Assembly (NCBI RefSeq): GCF_001043025.1
Contig: NZ_JYLD01000003.1
Location: 62,001 to 126,000 of the forward strand
Source of the DNA: Pseudomonas helleri
GTDB lineage: Bacteria; Pseudomonadota; Gammaproteobacteria; Pseudomonadales; Pseudomonadaceae
Direction: 5' to 3'
DNA length: 64,000 nt
The notes beneath the pieces were generated by a model that worked only from the letters and a program-made list of their open reading frames with translations, did no database searches and had not been told where the DNA came from. Of the stretch, positions 27,774 through 37,449 are shown one piece after another. The first letter of the stretch is position 1; each line of letters opens with the position of its first letter. The translations under genes and the position numbers were made by a program.

Positions 27774-30371
27774 ATGCCCACACGTTTCAACAGCCGGTCC
27801 ACTTCCAACGCTCGCACTGGCGGCTTGCACCAGTGCACATTGTCGTTGTTGACCGTCGCCATGCTGATGGCTGGCGTACAGGCCGCACCGGCCCTGGCCG
27901 CAACTGATCCGCAGCCAGCCAGCCGCTCCGTGGGCAGTTATAAGTTTGCGATCGCTCAGCAGCCACTCACCTCTGCGTTGAATGACTTCAGCAGCGTGAC
28001 CGGCTGGCAAGTCGGCCTGCCAGCAGAACTGGCGCAGGATGTGGCCTCGCCCGGCGTACGTGGCTCCCTGACCCCGGAAAAAGCCCTGGAACGCCTGCTC
28101 ACCGGCACCAACCTGACGTACCGCAAGCTGAGCACTAACAACATCGTGCTGGAAAAACGCAGCGCGACCTCCGGCACCCTGGCCTTGCAGCAAGTGACCA
28201 TCAGTGCCACGCGTAACGCACAAGACGTCAGCGCCGTACCCAGCACCGTCACCGTTCATGACCGCCTGGACCTGGACCGCGAAAACGTTAACACCATCAA
28301 AGACCTGGTTCGTTATGAGCCGGGTGTTTCGGTAGGCGGCGCCGGTCAGCGCGGCGGCATCACCGGCTACAACATTCGCGGCATCGACGGCGACCGGATC
28401 CTCACCCAGATCGATGGCGTTGAGATCCCGGACTCGTTCTTCAACGGCCCTTACGCCCAGACCCAACGTAACTACGTTGACCCTGAAATCATCAAAAGCG
28501 TAGAAATCCTCCGCGGCCCGGCGTCCGTGCTGTACGGCAGCAACGCCATTGGCGGTGCCGTCAGCTACTTCACCCTGGACCCGGATGACATCATCAAGCC
28601 GGGCCAGGACGTTGGCGCCCGCCTCAAAACCGGTTACAGCTCGGCTGATCGCAGCTGGCTCAAGTCGGGCACCGTGGCCGGTCGCTCGGGTGATTTCGAC
28701 GGTTTGCTGCACTTTAGCCAGCGCGATGGCCATGACACCGAATCTTACGGCGACCGTGGCGGCAACGGCCTGGCCCGTACCGCAGCCAACCCTGAAGACG
28801 TGAGAACCACCAGCGTGCTGGCCAAGGCCGGCTGGAACTACAACGATGACGACCGTCTGGCCTTCACCTACGAGAAGTACAAAAACCACGACGACGTCAA
28901 TGTGAAGAGCGCCGTCGGCGGGCCGTTCACCAATGGCCAGCCATTGGGCATGTACCGCTCGCGTACCGGCACCGACACGGTGAGCCGTGAACGCTTCGGC
29001 CTGGTCAACACCATGACGGTCGACAGCCTGGTTGCTGATCACATCAAGACCAGCTTGAACTACCAAATCGCCAAAACCGACGAGACCACGCTGGAAGATT
29101 ATTTCCCGTTCACCCGCAATGTCATGCGCTCTCGCGACACCACGTATCAAGAGAAGCAATGGGTCCTCGACGCACAAGCAGACAAGGCCTTTAGCATCGG
29201 TGAAACCGATCATTTGCTGACCTACGGCGCCACCCTGAAAAACCAGAAAGTCACCAGCTCGCGCAGTGGCTCGGGTACGTGCCTGGCAGTAGGCCGCGGC
29301 TGTACGGCAATCGGCGCTGACAGCCCGTCAGATTATCTGGTCAAGTCCAGCGACTTCCCGGACCCGACCATCAACACCTACAGCCTGTTCGCCCAAGACC
29401 AGATCAGCTGGAACGACTGGACGTTCTCACCGAGCTTGCGTTACGACTACACGCGCCTGACGCCGCACATTACCCAAGAGTTTCTCAACACGATCCCGGC
29501 CGATGAACGCGCCAACGTGAGTGACGAGAAGAAAATCTGGCACCGCGTATCGCCAAAATTCGGCCTGACGTACGCCCTGACTGAGCAATACACCTGGTAC
29601 GGCCAGTACGCGGAAGGTTTCCGTACGCCGACGGCCAAAGCGCTGTACGGCACCTTCGAAAACCTGGCGGCCGGTTACAAAGTAGCGGCCAACCCGAACC
29701 TGGAACCGGAAAAAAGCAAAAGCTTCGAAACTGGCCTGCGTGGCAAGTTTGATGCGGGTTCATTCGATGTAGCGGTGTTCTACAACAAATACCGCGACTT
29801 CATTAACGAAGACGCCATCACCCCCGGCTACAGCGAGACCACGTTCCAGAGCAACAACATCAAACACGCCACCATCAAGGGTGCCGAGGTTAAGGGTCAG
29901 TTGAACCTGGATGCGTTCGGTGCACCAAAAGGTCTGTACACCCGCGGTTCGGTGGCTTATGCCCACGGCAAAAACGACGACAACGGCGAGCCGATCAACA
30001 GCGTCAACCCGCTCAAAGCCGTTATGGGCTTGGGCTACGACCAGGAAACCTACGGCGCTCTGGTTAGCTGGACACTGGTCAAGCGCAAGGACCAGGTGGA
30101 TAACACCAGCTTCTTTGCCCCGGACGGCACCAGCAAGCAATTCAAGTCGCCAGGTTATGGCGTAGTGGACCTCACCGGTTTCTACAAAGTCACCAAGGAC
30201 GTCACCGTCAACGCCGGCCTGTACAACCTGACCGACAAGAAATACTGGAACTGGGATGACGTGCGCGGCTACGACAGCGTGGGTGAAGCCGGTGTGCTCA
30301 ACCCCGCCAACATGGACCGCCTGACCGCTCCAGGTCGCAACTTCTCGGTCAATTTGGTGTGGGACATCTGA
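27774..30371 (+). CDS. TonB-dependent heme/hemoglobin receptor with STN signalling domain
   Basis: An 865-residue outer membrane receptor. A signal peptide ends near PALA (residue 43); an STN domain follows at about 53-125 (SYKFAIAQQPLTSALNDFS), then a TonB box QQVTISATR near 140, the plug (VGGAGQRGGITGYNIRGIDG; GPASVLYGSNAIGGAVSY) and the barrel. The FRTPT...NPNLEPE segment near residue 620 is the FRAP/NPNL signature of heme receptors. The last residues are VWDI rather than a terminal aromatic Phe. With the sigma/anti-sigma pair it forms a cell-surface signalling system like Hxu or Has. Confidence 0.92.
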   Translation: MPTRFNSRSTSNARTGGLHQCTLSLLTVAMLMAGVQAAPALAATDPQPASRSVGSYKFAIAQQPLTSALNDFSSVTGWQVGLPAELAQDVASPGVRGSLTPEKALERLLTGTNLTYRKLSTNNIVLEKRSATSGTLALQQVTISATRNAQDVSAVPSTVTVHDRLDLDRENVNTIKDLVRYEPGVSVGGAGQRGGITGYNIRGIDGDRILTQIDGVEIPDSFFNGPYAQTQRNYVDPEIIKSVEILRGPASVLYGSNAIGGAVSYFTLDPDDIIKPGQDVGARLKTGYSSADRSWLKSGTVAGRSGDFDGLLHFSQRDGHDTESYGDRGGNGLARTAANPEDVRTTSVLAKAGWNYNDDDRLAFTYEKYKNHDDVNVKSAVGGPFTNGQPLGMYRSRTGTDTVSRERFGLVNTMTVDSLVADHIKTSLNYQIAKTDETTLEDYFPFTRNVMRSRDTTYQEKQWVLDAQADKAFSIGETDHLLTYGATLKNQKVTSSRSGSGTCLAVGRGCTAIGADSPSDYLVKSSDFPDPTINTYSLFAQDQISWNDWTFSPSLRYDYTRLTPHITQEFLNTIPADERANVSDEKKIWHRVSPKFGLTYALTEQYTWYGQYAEGFRTPTAKALYGTFENLAAGYKVAANPNLEPEKSKSFETGLRGKFDAGSFDVAVFYNKYRDFINEDAITPGYSETTFQSNNIKHATIKGAEVKGQLNLDAFGAPKGLYTRGSVAYAHGKNDDNGEPINSVNPLKAVMGLGYDQETYGALVSWTLVKRKDQVDNTSFFAPDGTSKQFKSPGYGVVDLTGFYKVTKDVTVNAGLYNLTDKKYWNWDDVRGYDSVGEAGVLNPANMDRLTAPGRNFSVNLVWDI

Positions 30372-30381
30372 TAGACACATC

Positions 30382-30421
30382 CACTGCGTAGTCTTTTCAG
30401 GCTACGCAGTGAGGAATTTTT
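30382..30421 (+). terminator. Terminator-like hairpin after the heme receptor
   Basis: A perfect 10-base stem CACTGCGTAG / CTACGCAGTG with a 10-base loop is followed five bases later by a short T run. It may partly separate the receptor from hemO. Confidence 0.6.
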
Positions 30422-30483
30422 ACTGTGATGCGTCTTCTTGATCGTCTAGTTACAAAGCGCATCTCATTCTCAAGGATATTTGC

Positions 30484-31092
30484 ATGACCACTCCTGATAC
30501 CGCACAGCGTCCAGCCTTGCGTTCTCAACGCCTGAACCAGATCACCAACGAGCCGCATCAAAAGCTCGATGCACTGGTAAAAGCTCACAAGCCTTTCGAC
30601 ACCCGCGAAAACTTCGCCCGTTTTGTTGTGGCTCAATACCTGTTCCAATCCGAACTGCAAGCGCTGTACACCGACGCGGCCTTGAAAGAGATCGTGCCGG
30701 ACCTGCCAGAGCGTTGCCGTGCAGAACAAGCCAAGGCTGACCTGGCTGACCTGAACACCCAGGTGCCTGCTCCAGTCGCTGGCGCAGTCAATGCTCCGAG
30801 CAAAGCTGAAGCCTTGGGCTGGATCTTTGTGTCGGAAGGCTCCAAGCTTGGCGCTGCGTTTTTGATCAAGCGTGCTGTGGCACTGGAACTGAGCGAAACT
30901 TTCGGTGCGCGCCACTTGGGCGAACCGGCCGGTGGTCGTGCTGAAGGCTGGAAGAGCTTCGTTAAAACCCTCGACGGCCTGGAACTGAGCGCCGAAGAAG
31001 AAGCTGACCTGGACAAAGGTGCAGTCGCCGCGTTTGAACGTTTTACCGTATTGCTGGAACATGCTTACGCTGCTGAGCCAGAACTGGCCTAA
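30484..31092 (+). CDS. hemO: Heme oxygenase, HemO/PigA type
   Basis: A 202-residue bacterial heme oxygenase. The proximal ligand is His25 in TNEPHQKLDALVK and the distal helix reads VSEGSKLGAAFLIKRA. Residues matching P. aeruginosa PigA Asn19 and Lys34 (here Asn18, Lys33) and the F-V-S-E-G-S segment are retained, so delta/beta-biliverdin products rather than alpha are predicted; this is inference. It opens imported heme to release iron. An AAGGATATTTGC leader provides the ribosome binding site. It is placed right behind the heme receptor. Confidence 0.95.
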   Translation: MTTPDTAQRPALRSQRLNQITNEPHQKLDALVKAHKPFDTRENFARFVVAQYLFQSELQALYTDAALKEIVPDLPERCRAEQAKADLADLNTQVPAPVAGAVNAPSKAEALGWIFVSEGSKLGAAFLIKRAVALELSETFGARHLGEPAGGRAEGWKSFVKTLDGLELSAEEEADLDKGAVAAFERFTVLLEHAYAAEPELA

Positions 31093-31150
31093 GCAGGATC
31101 TGCTCGGTCAGCGAGCGCTGACCGAGTATCTTTTTCTGCGCCTTGAGCCT

Positions 31151-31555
31151 ATGACACACCCAACTCAATCCTCATCCAAAATCGCCCGCTTCCTGTTTGG
31201 CGTGCTGGCGTACGTCAGCTTGGGCATCGGCCTGATCGCCATCGTGATCCCTGGCTTACCCACCACCGAATTTATTTTGCTCGCCGCCTGGGCTGCGACC
31301 AAAAGCTCCCCTCGCCTGAGTGCCTGGCTCGAAAACCACCGTTTGTTTGGCCCGATTTTGTTCAATTGGCGCAACGGCAAAATCATCCAGCGCAAAGCTA
31401 AAGTCAGCGCCACCATCAGCATGCTGCTGTGTGCCGGGTTGATGCTTTACGTGCTTGATCACGACTGGCCGGTGTTTCTGGCCATTGCCGGCATGAGCAT
31501 GGGCAACCTGTGGATCTGGTCCCGCCCGGAACGCTTGCCGCTGGCGAGCGAGTAA
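31151..31555 (+). CDS. DUF454 (YbaN) family inner membrane protein
   Basis: A 134-residue protein starting MTHPTQSSSKIARFL. Two or three hydrophobic stretches are visible (residues 14-36 and about 82-115), and the family motif GLIAIVIPGLPTTEFILLAAW followed by RLSAWLENHRLFGP is clear. An in-frame upstream extension into hemO is rejected because ATG 31151 begins the family domain. Function is unknown; the neighbour hemO suggests a link to heme or iron handling. Confidence 0.85.
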   Translation: MTHPTQSSSKIARFLFGVLAYVSLGIGLIAIVIPGLPTTEFILLAAWAATKSSPRLSAWLENHRLFGPILFNWRNGKIIQRKAKVSATISMLLCAGLMLYVLDHDWPVFLAIAGMSMGNLWIWSRPERLPLASE

Positions 31556-31568
31556 CTGAACCACATAA

Positions 31569-31637
31569 CTGTAGGAGCGAGCTTGCCTCGCGATCTTTTG
31601 ATTTTTTAAAAGATCGCGAGGCAAGCTCGCTCCTACA
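31569..31637. repeat. REPIN between convergent genes
   Basis: An inverted REP pair of the GTAGGAGCGAGC type lies between the DUF454 gene and the second antiporter gene. Confidence 0.94.
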
Positions 31638-31649
31638 GTTTTATTGGGG

Positions 31650-33077
31650 TTAGAGCGTTAACGCCCCGCTGTACAGCCCATACGCCGCGCCCAGCGCGGT
31701 AATCACGACTGCCGCGAATATCAGCGGCTCTATGCCCTTGAACAACGCCTGCCCTTGCTCACGCTTGGCCTTGGCGAACAGAAATATCCCCGGCGCATAG
31801 AGCAACGCGGACAACAGCAAGTATTTGGGCCCCGCCGCATACAGCAACCACATCGCGTAGATCAATGCGATGGCACCTATCAGCAGATCCTTGACCCGGC
31901 TACGACTGGCCTTGGCGTAGGTTTCACCGCGCACGCACAACAACACCGAATACGCCGCCGACCAGAAGTACGGCACCAAAATCATCGATGAGGCGAGGTA
32001 GATCAGGGTGGTGTAGGTGCCCGATGACACCAGCGTGATGACCAGAAACAGCTGAATCATGATATTGGTCAGCCACAGGGCGTTGACCGGCACATGGTTG
32101 GCGTTTTCCTTTTTCAGGAACGCCGGCATGGTTTTATCCCGGGACGTCGCGTACAAAATCTCGGCGCACAACAACGCCCATGACAGCAGCGCACCGAGCA
32201 ATGAAACCGCCAGGCCGATGCTGATCAGAATCGCGCCCCAATCCCCCACCACATGCTTAAGTACCCCGGCCATCGACGGGTTTTGCAGTTGCGCCAGTTC
32301 GGGCTGAGTCATGATGCCCATCGACAGCACGTTCACCAGCACCAGCAACGCCAGCACGCCGAGAAACCCGATCACGGTGGCCTTGCCCACATCGGAACGC
32401 TTTTCGGCGCGCCCCGAGTAAACACTCGCGCCTTCGATACCGATAAACACAAACACGGTGACCAGCATCATGTTGCGCACCTGGTCCATCACGCTACCGA
32501 CGCTGGGCATTTCTGAGCCCCACAGGTCACGGGTAAAGATGTCGGCTTTAAACGCCACGGCGGCCAACACGATAAACATCACGATCGGTACGATTTTCGC
32601 GACGGTGGTCAGTTGGTTGATAAACGCGGCCTCTTTGATGCCGCGCATCACCAAAAAATGCACGCCCCACAGCAACAGCGATGCGCAGCCGATGGCAATG
32701 GGCGTATTGCCTTGGCCAAACGCGGGAACGAAAAAACCCAAGGTGCTGAACAGCAACACGAAGTAACCCACGTTGCCCATCCAGGCACTGATCCAGTAGC
32801 CCCAGGCCGACGAAAAGCCCATGTAGTCGCCAAATCCGGCCTTGGCGTAGGCGTACACCCCCGAATCCAGCTCCGGCTTGCGATTGGCCAAGGTCTGGAA
32901 CACAAAGGCCAGCGCCAGCATGCCCACCGCCGTGATTGCCCAACCAATCAATACCGCAGCGCCAGCGGCTCGTTCGGCAATATTTTGTGGCAATGAAAAA
33001 ATACCGCCGCCAATCATCGACCCGACCACTAACGCAATCAAGGCATTGAGCCGAAGCTTCTGGGTCTGCTGAGACAT
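31650..33077 (-). CDS. APC-family basic amino acid antiporter, ArcD paralogue
   Basis: A 475-residue transporter with about twelve membrane segments. It opens [20 protein letters not shown], the APC substrate-binding glycine motif, and carries the ArcD-type [20 protein letters not shown] segment. It is exactly as long as the ArcD encoded divergently at 33527 and is highly similar throughout. It is outside the arc operon and shows no ANR box on its own side. It may exchange arginine with ornithine or another pair such as lysine/cadaverine; substrate cannot be decided here. Confidence 0.85.
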   Translation of the reverse strand: MSQQTQKLRLNALIALVVGSMIGGGIFSLPQNIAERAAGAAVLIGWAITAVGMLALAFVFQTLANRKPELDSGVYAYAKAGFGDYMGFSSAWGYWISAWMGNVGYFVLLFSTLGFFVPAFGQGNTPIAIGCASLLLWGVHFLVMRGIKEAAFINQLTTVAKIVPIVMFIVLAAVAFKADIFTRDLWGSEMPSVGSVMDQVRNMMLVTVFVFIGIEGASVYSGRAEKRSDVGKATVIGFLGVLALLVLVNVLSMGIMTQPELAQLQNPSMAGVLKHVVGDWGAILISIGLAVSLLGALLSWALLCAEILYATSRDKTMPAFLKKENANHVPVNALWLTNIMIQLFLVITLVSSGTYTTLIYLASSMILVPYFWSAAYSVLLCVRGETYAKASRSRVKDLLIGAIALIYAMWLLYAAGPKYLLLSALLYAPGIFLFAKAKREQGQALFKGIEPLIFAAVVITALGAAYGLYSGALTL

Positions 33078-33526
33078 CGCTACCTCTTTGTTGGGTGTTT
33101 TATTAATGCTGCTGATCTAGCGACAGACACTTGCGAGTAAATAAATGTTCGACCCACACGTTTAATAAAGTTGCGCTATAAGCCTGATTTTTTTAACAGC
33201 AAGATTTTCTATTAAAGACCAAAAACTAGCGCAGATGCAGATGACGTTTTCATTTCACAGGCCGTTAAATGAAACATCCGGCCCACATTTGCAAATTCTC
33301 AAATAGTGTCTAGCTTCATTCCCCACGACGAATCAATTAAAGCCGCTGTATTACCTGAAAGCCCTCTGGAGCCGGGTTTCCAGCGCGCGTCATAAAAATG
33401 CGCAATAGCGACCTCCTCGCTCTTCTGACAATGGAATGTAGTCATGACCTGACCTAAGTCAACAGGGTAAGCAAACAACGCAATAACCTCTTAGACATCA
33501 CTTCACATGGATTGGAGTCACTCTAA
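33078..33526. other. Divergent promoter region of the two antiporter genes
   Basis: No gene is seen. The region is AT-richer than its surroundings and holds the ANR/FNR box of arcD at 33449-33462. The left part next to the paralogue is AT-rich but shows no clear operator. Confidence 0.6.
33449..33462 (+). promoter_or_regulatory. ANR/FNR box of the arcDABC promoter
   Basis: CTGACCTAAGTCAA matches TTGAC-N4-GTCAA with one mismatch. Placing the box at -41.5 predicts a start near 33497 and a -10 near 33484-33489, leaving about 30 bases of leader before arcD. ANR activation of arcDABC under low oxygen is established in P. aeruginosa. Confidence 0.7.
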
Positions 33527-34954
33527 ATGTCTGACACTCCTGGAAAACTTCGACTGGGTGCATTGGTTGCTCTGGTAGTCGGCTCAATGATTGGCGGCGG
33601 GATCTTTTCGCTGCCGCAAAACATGGCGGCAAGTGCGGATGTCGGGGCGATTTTAATCGGCTGGGCGATCACCGCCGTGGGCATGCTGACCCTCGCATTT
33701 GTGTTCCAGACCCTGGCCAATCGAAAACCCGACCTGGACGGCGGCGTGTACGCCTACGCCAAGGCCGGATTTGGCGATTACATGGGTTTCTCATCGGCCT
33801 GGGGGTACTGGATCAGTGCCTGGCTGGGCAACGTGGGTTACTTCGTGCTGCTGTTCAGCACACTCGGTTACTTCTTCCCGATCTTCGGTGAAGGCAACAC
33901 GGTCGCCGCCATCGTCGGCGCGTCAATCCTGCTCTGGGCCGTGCACTTTCTGGTCTTGCGAGGCATCAAGGAAGCAGCGTTCATCAACCTGGTGACCACC
34001 GTCGCCAAGGTCGTACCGCTGATTCTGTTCATTCTGATTGCACTGTTCGCCTTCAAACTGGACATCTTCACCAGTGACATCTGGGGCCTGAAAAACCCGT
34101 CGCTGGGCAGCGTGATGGACCAGGTGCGCAACATGATGCTGGTCACCGTGTGGGTGTTCATCGGTATTGAAGGCGCGAGCATCTTCTCGTCCCGTGCCGA
34201 AAAACGCTCAGACGTCGGTCGCGCCACCGTGATCGGTTTTATCACCGTGCTGCTCTTGCTGGTGCTGGTAAACGTGCTGTCGCTGGGCATCATGACTCAA
34301 CCAGAACTGGCAAAACTGCAAAACCCTTCGATGGCGGCCGTGCTTGAACACGTGGTCGGCCACTGGGGTGCGGTGCTGATCAGCGTCGGCTTGATCGTGT
34401 CCTTGCTGGGTGCCCTGCTGTCGTGGGTGCTGCTGTGTGCAGAGATCATGTTCTCGGCCGCCAAAGACCACACCATGCCGGCGTTCCTGAAGAAGGAAAA
34501 CGCCAACCACGTACCGGTCAACGCCCTGTGGCTGACCAACGTAATGGTGCAGATCTTCCTGATCATCACCCTGTTCTCGGAAAGCACCTACCTGTCGCTG
34601 ATCTATCTGGCGACCTCGATGATCCTCGTGCCTTACCTCTGGTCGGCGGCCTACGGCCTGCTGCTGGCGGTGCGCGGCGAGACTTACGAGAACGCCCTGG
34701 CTGAGCGCAAAAAAGACCTGATCATCGGTTCTGTCGCGCTGATCTACGCGATCTGGCTGATCTATGCCGGTGGTCTGAAGTACCTGCTGCTCTCGGCCCT
34801 GCTGTATGCACCTGGCGCCATCTTGTTCGCCAAGGCCAAACGCGAAAGCGGCCAACAAGTGTTTACCAACATCGAGAAAGTGATTTTTGCCGCAGTGATT
34901 ATCGGTGCCCTGGTGGCAGCGTATGGCCTCTACGACGGCTTTCTAACCCTGTAA
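33527..34954 (+). CDS. arcD: Arginine/ornithine antiporter ArcD
   Basis: A 475-residue APC antiporter that exchanges external arginine for ornithine, feeding the arginine deiminase pathway without energy cost. Motifs are [14 protein letters not shown] near residue 16, [20 protein letters not shown] near 64 and [15 protein letters not shown] near 325. It is the first gene of arcDABC and is preceded by a TTGGAGT ribosome binding site and an ANR box. arcA follows after 34 bases. Confidence 0.95.
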   Translation: MSDTPGKLRLGALVALVVGSMIGGGIFSLPQNMAASADVGAILIGWAITAVGMLTLAFVFQTLANRKPDLDGGVYAYAKAGFGDYMGFSSAWGYWISAWLGNVGYFVLLFSTLGYFFPIFGEGNTVAAIVGASILLWAVHFLVLRGIKEAAFINLVTTVAKVVPLILFILIALFAFKLDIFTSDIWGLKNPSLGSVMDQVRNMMLVTVWVFIGIEGASIFSSRAEKRSDVGRATVIGFITVLLLLVLVNVLSLGIMTQPELAKLQNPSMAAVLEHVVGHWGAVLISVGLIVSLLGALLSWVLLCAEIMFSAAKDHTMPAFLKKENANHVPVNALWLTNVMVQIFLIITLFSESTYLSLIYLATSMILVPYLWSAAYGLLLAVRGETYENALAERKKDLIIGSVALIYAIWLIYAGGLKYLLLSALLYAPGAILFAKAKRESGQQVFTNIEKVIFAAVIIGALVAAYGLYDGFLTL

Positions 34955-34988
34955 TACCCTGTTTTATGTACTTTGGAGGATGACTGTA

Positions 34989-36245
34989 ATGACCACGGAA
35001 AAAGTGAAGTACGGCGTGCATTCCGAAGCCGGCAAGCTGCATAAGGTTATGGTGTGTTCCCCAGGCCTGGCTCACCAGCGTCTGACCCCGAGCAACTGCG
35101 ACGAGCTGTTGTTTGATGACGTGCTCTGGGTCAACCAGGCCAAGCGTGACCACTTCGATTTCGTCACCAAAATGCGCGATCGCGGGATTGATGTGCTGGA
35201 GATGCACAACCTGCTGACCGATATTGTTGGCATTCCAGAAGCGCTGGACTGGATCCTTGACCACAAGGTCACGCCAAATCAAGTGGGCGTGGGCCTGGTC
35301 AATGAAGTCAAAGCCTGGCTCAAGAGCCTTGAGCCGCGCCACATTGCCGAGTACCTGATTGGCGGTGTCTCTGCTGACGACCTGCCCAATAGCTTCGGTG
35401 GCAAAACCATCCAGATGTTCCGTGATTTCCTGGGCCACACCAGCTTTATCCTGCCGCCCCTGCCGAACACTCAGTTCACCCGTGACACCACCTGCTGGAT
35501 CTACGGTGGCGTAACGCTGAACCCGATGTACTGGCCAGCCCGTCGTCAGGAAACCCTGCTGACCACGGCGATTTACAAGTTCCACCCTGAGTTCACCCAG
35601 GCTGAATTCAAAGTCTGGTACGGCGATCCGACCGTTGACCACGGCAATGCCAGCCTCGAAGGCGGCGACGTGATGCCAATCGGCAAGGGCGTGGTGCTGA
35701 TCGGCATGGGCGAGCGCTCGTCACGTCAGGCCATCGGCCAACTGGCACAGAACCTGTTCAAGAACAAAGCGGTTGAGCGTGTGATTGTTGCCGGGCTGCC
35801 CAAGTCTCGCGCGGCGATGCACCTGGACACCGTGTTCAGCTTCTGCGATCACGACCTGGTGACCATCTTCCCGGAAGTGGTCAATCAAATTGTCGCCTTC
35901 TCCCTGTACCCGGATGAAAGCAAAGCCGGTGGCATTGACGTTCGCCGTGAGGAAGCCAGCTTCCTCGATGTGGTCGCCAAGGCTCTGGGCCTGAAAGCCC
36001 TGCGCGTTGTCGAAACCGGCGGTAACAGCTTCGCCGCCGAACGCGAGCAGTGGGATGACGGCAACAACGTCGTGGCACTGGAGCCTGGCGTGGTCATCGG
36101 CTACGACCGCAACACCTACACCAACACCCTGCTGCGCAAGGCCGGTGTCGAAGTGATCACCATCAGCGCCTCTGAACTGGGACGCGGCCGTGGCGGCGGT
36201 CACTGCATGACCTGCCCGATCGTACGCGACCCAATCGATTACTAA
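34989..36245 (+). CDS. arcA: Arginine deiminase
   Basis: A 418-residue enzyme, the length of the P. aeruginosa protein, hydrolysing arginine to citrulline and ammonia. The catalytic Cys406 is in GGGHCMTCP; other active-site segments are [12 protein letters not shown] and [16 protein letters not shown] 34989 (MTTEKVKYG) is chosen because GGAGGA is correctly spaced; an ATG at 34980 overlaps that ribosome binding site. It is followed by a strong intercistronic hairpin. Confidence 0.96.
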   Translation: MTTEKVKYGVHSEAGKLHKVMVCSPGLAHQRLTPSNCDELLFDDVLWVNQAKRDHFDFVTKMRDRGIDVLEMHNLLTDIVGIPEALDWILDHKVTPNQVGVGLVNEVKAWLKSLEPRHIAEYLIGGVSADDLPNSFGGKTIQMFRDFLGHTSFILPPLPNTQFTRDTTCWIYGGVTLNPMYWPARRQETLLTTAIYKFHPEFTQAEFKVWYGDPTVDHGNASLEGGDVMPIGKGVVLIGMGERSSRQAIGQLAQNLFKNKAVERVIVAGLPKSRAAMHLDTVFSFCDHDLVTIFPEVVNQIVAFSLYPDESKAGGIDVRREEASFLDVVAKALGLKALRVVETGGNSFAAEREQWDDGNNVVALEPGVVIGYDRNTYTNTLLRKAGVEVITISASELGRGRGGGHCMTCPIVRDPIDY

Positions 36246-36259
36246 GTCACCCATTGATT

Positions 36260-36292
36260 GCTTGCGCTGACCCCACAAGGGGCGGCGCAAGC
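36260..36292 (+). other. Intercistronic hairpin arcA-arcB
   Basis: GCTTGCGC and GCGCAAGC flank an inner CCCC-acaa-GGGG stem. There is no T run. It is likely an mRNA-processing or stability element, consistent with the known processing of the arc transcript in P. aeruginosa. Confidence 0.65.
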
Positions 36293-36320
36293 CGGTTAAC
36301 CAGAAACCCAGGAGATCCCC

Positions 36321-37331
36321 ATGGCGTTTAACATGAAAAACCGCAGCTTGCTGAGCTTGGTTCATCACACCCCTCGTGAGCTGCACTTCTTGCTGGATCT
36401 GTCCCGTGACCTCAAGCGCGCCAAGTACACCGGTACTGAAGAGCCGCACTTGAAAGGCAAGAACATCGCGCTGATTTTTGAAAAAACCTCGACCCGTACC
36501 CGTTGCGCATTCGAAGTCGCGGCCCACGACCAGGGCGCGCACGTGACTTACATCGACCCGGTTTCTTCGCAAATCGGCCACAAAGAAAGCATGAAAGACA
36601 CCGCCCGCGTTCTTGGCCGCATGTTTGACGCCATCGAATACCGTGGCTTTGAGCAAGTGGTTGTCGAAGAGCTGGCCAAGTACGCCGGCGTACCGGTGTT
36701 CAACGGCCTGACCGCTGAGTTCCACCCGACGCAAATGATCGCTGACGTGCTGACCATGCGCGAACACAGCGACAAGCCGCTGCACAACATCAGCTACGCC
36801 TACCTGGGCGATGCGCGCAACAACATGGGTAACTCGCTGCTGCTAATCGGCGCCAAGCTGGGCATGGACGTGCGCATCGCTGCACCAAAAAGCCTGTGGC
36901 CAGAAGAAGCCTTCGTCAAACAGTGCGAGGAATTCGCCAAGGAAAGCGGTGCCAAAATCACCCTTACCGAAGACCCGAAAGCGGCGGTCAAAGGCGTGGA
37001 TTTCATCCACACCGACGTATGGGTATCGATGGGCGAGCCGGTTGAAACCTGGAACGAACGCATCAAGCTGCTGCTGCCTTACCAGGTCAACACCGACATC
37101 ATCAAGGCGGCAGAAAACCCGCGCGTGAAGTTCATGCACTGCTTGCCAGCGTTCCATAACAGCGAAACCAAAGTCGGCAAGGACGTGGCTGAGCATCACC
37201 CGAACCTGAAAAACGGCATTGAAGTGACCGAAGAAGTGTTCGAGTCGCCGGTCAACATTGCCTTTGAACAGGCTGAAAACCGCATGCACACCATCAAGGC
37301 CATTCTGGTGGCGGCGCTGGCTGATATCTAA
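36321..37331 (+). CDS. arcB: Catabolic ornithine carbamoyltransferase
   Basis: A 336-residue enzyme matching the P. aeruginosa catabolic form. The carbamoyl-phosphate motif STRTRCAFE is near residues 56-64, and ornithine/phosphate motifs HCLPAFH and EFHPTQM are present. In vivo it phosphorolyses citrulline to ornithine and carbamoyl phosphate. A clean AGGAG ribosome binding site precedes ATG 36321. Confidence 0.96.
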   Translation: MAFNMKNRSLLSLVHHTPRELHFLLDLSRDLKRAKYTGTEEPHLKGKNIALIFEKTSTRTRCAFEVAAHDQGAHVTYIDPVSSQIGHKESMKDTARVLGRMFDAIEYRGFEQVVVEELAKYAGVPVFNGLTAEFHPTQMIADVLTMREHSDKPLHNISYAYLGDARNNMGNSLLLIGAKLGMDVRIAAPKSLWPEEAFVKQCEEFAKESGAKITLTEDPKAAVKGVDFIHTDVWVSMGEPVETWNERIKLLLPYQVNTDIIKAAENPRVKFMHCLPAFHNSETKVGKDVAEHHPNLKNGIEVTEEVFESPVNIAFEQAENRMHTIKAILVAALADI

Positions 37332-37345
37332 GCCCTGACGCCCTC

Positions 37346-37415
37346 CTGTAGGAGCGAGCTTGCCTCGCGATCTTTTAAAAGATCAAAAGATCGCGAGACA
37401 AGCTCGCTCCTACAG
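37346..37415. repeat. REPIN inside the arc operon
   Basis: An inverted REP pair of the GTAGGAGCGAGC type lies between arcB and arcC. Confidence 0.94.
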
Positions 37416-37449
37416 ACCCGGCCCTCCCCTTTAAATAAGGACATTTTCT

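Noticed and set aside
27771..29213. Open frame of 480 codons opposite the heme receptor gene
   Set aside because: It is the shadow of a strong TonB-receptor match on the other strand.
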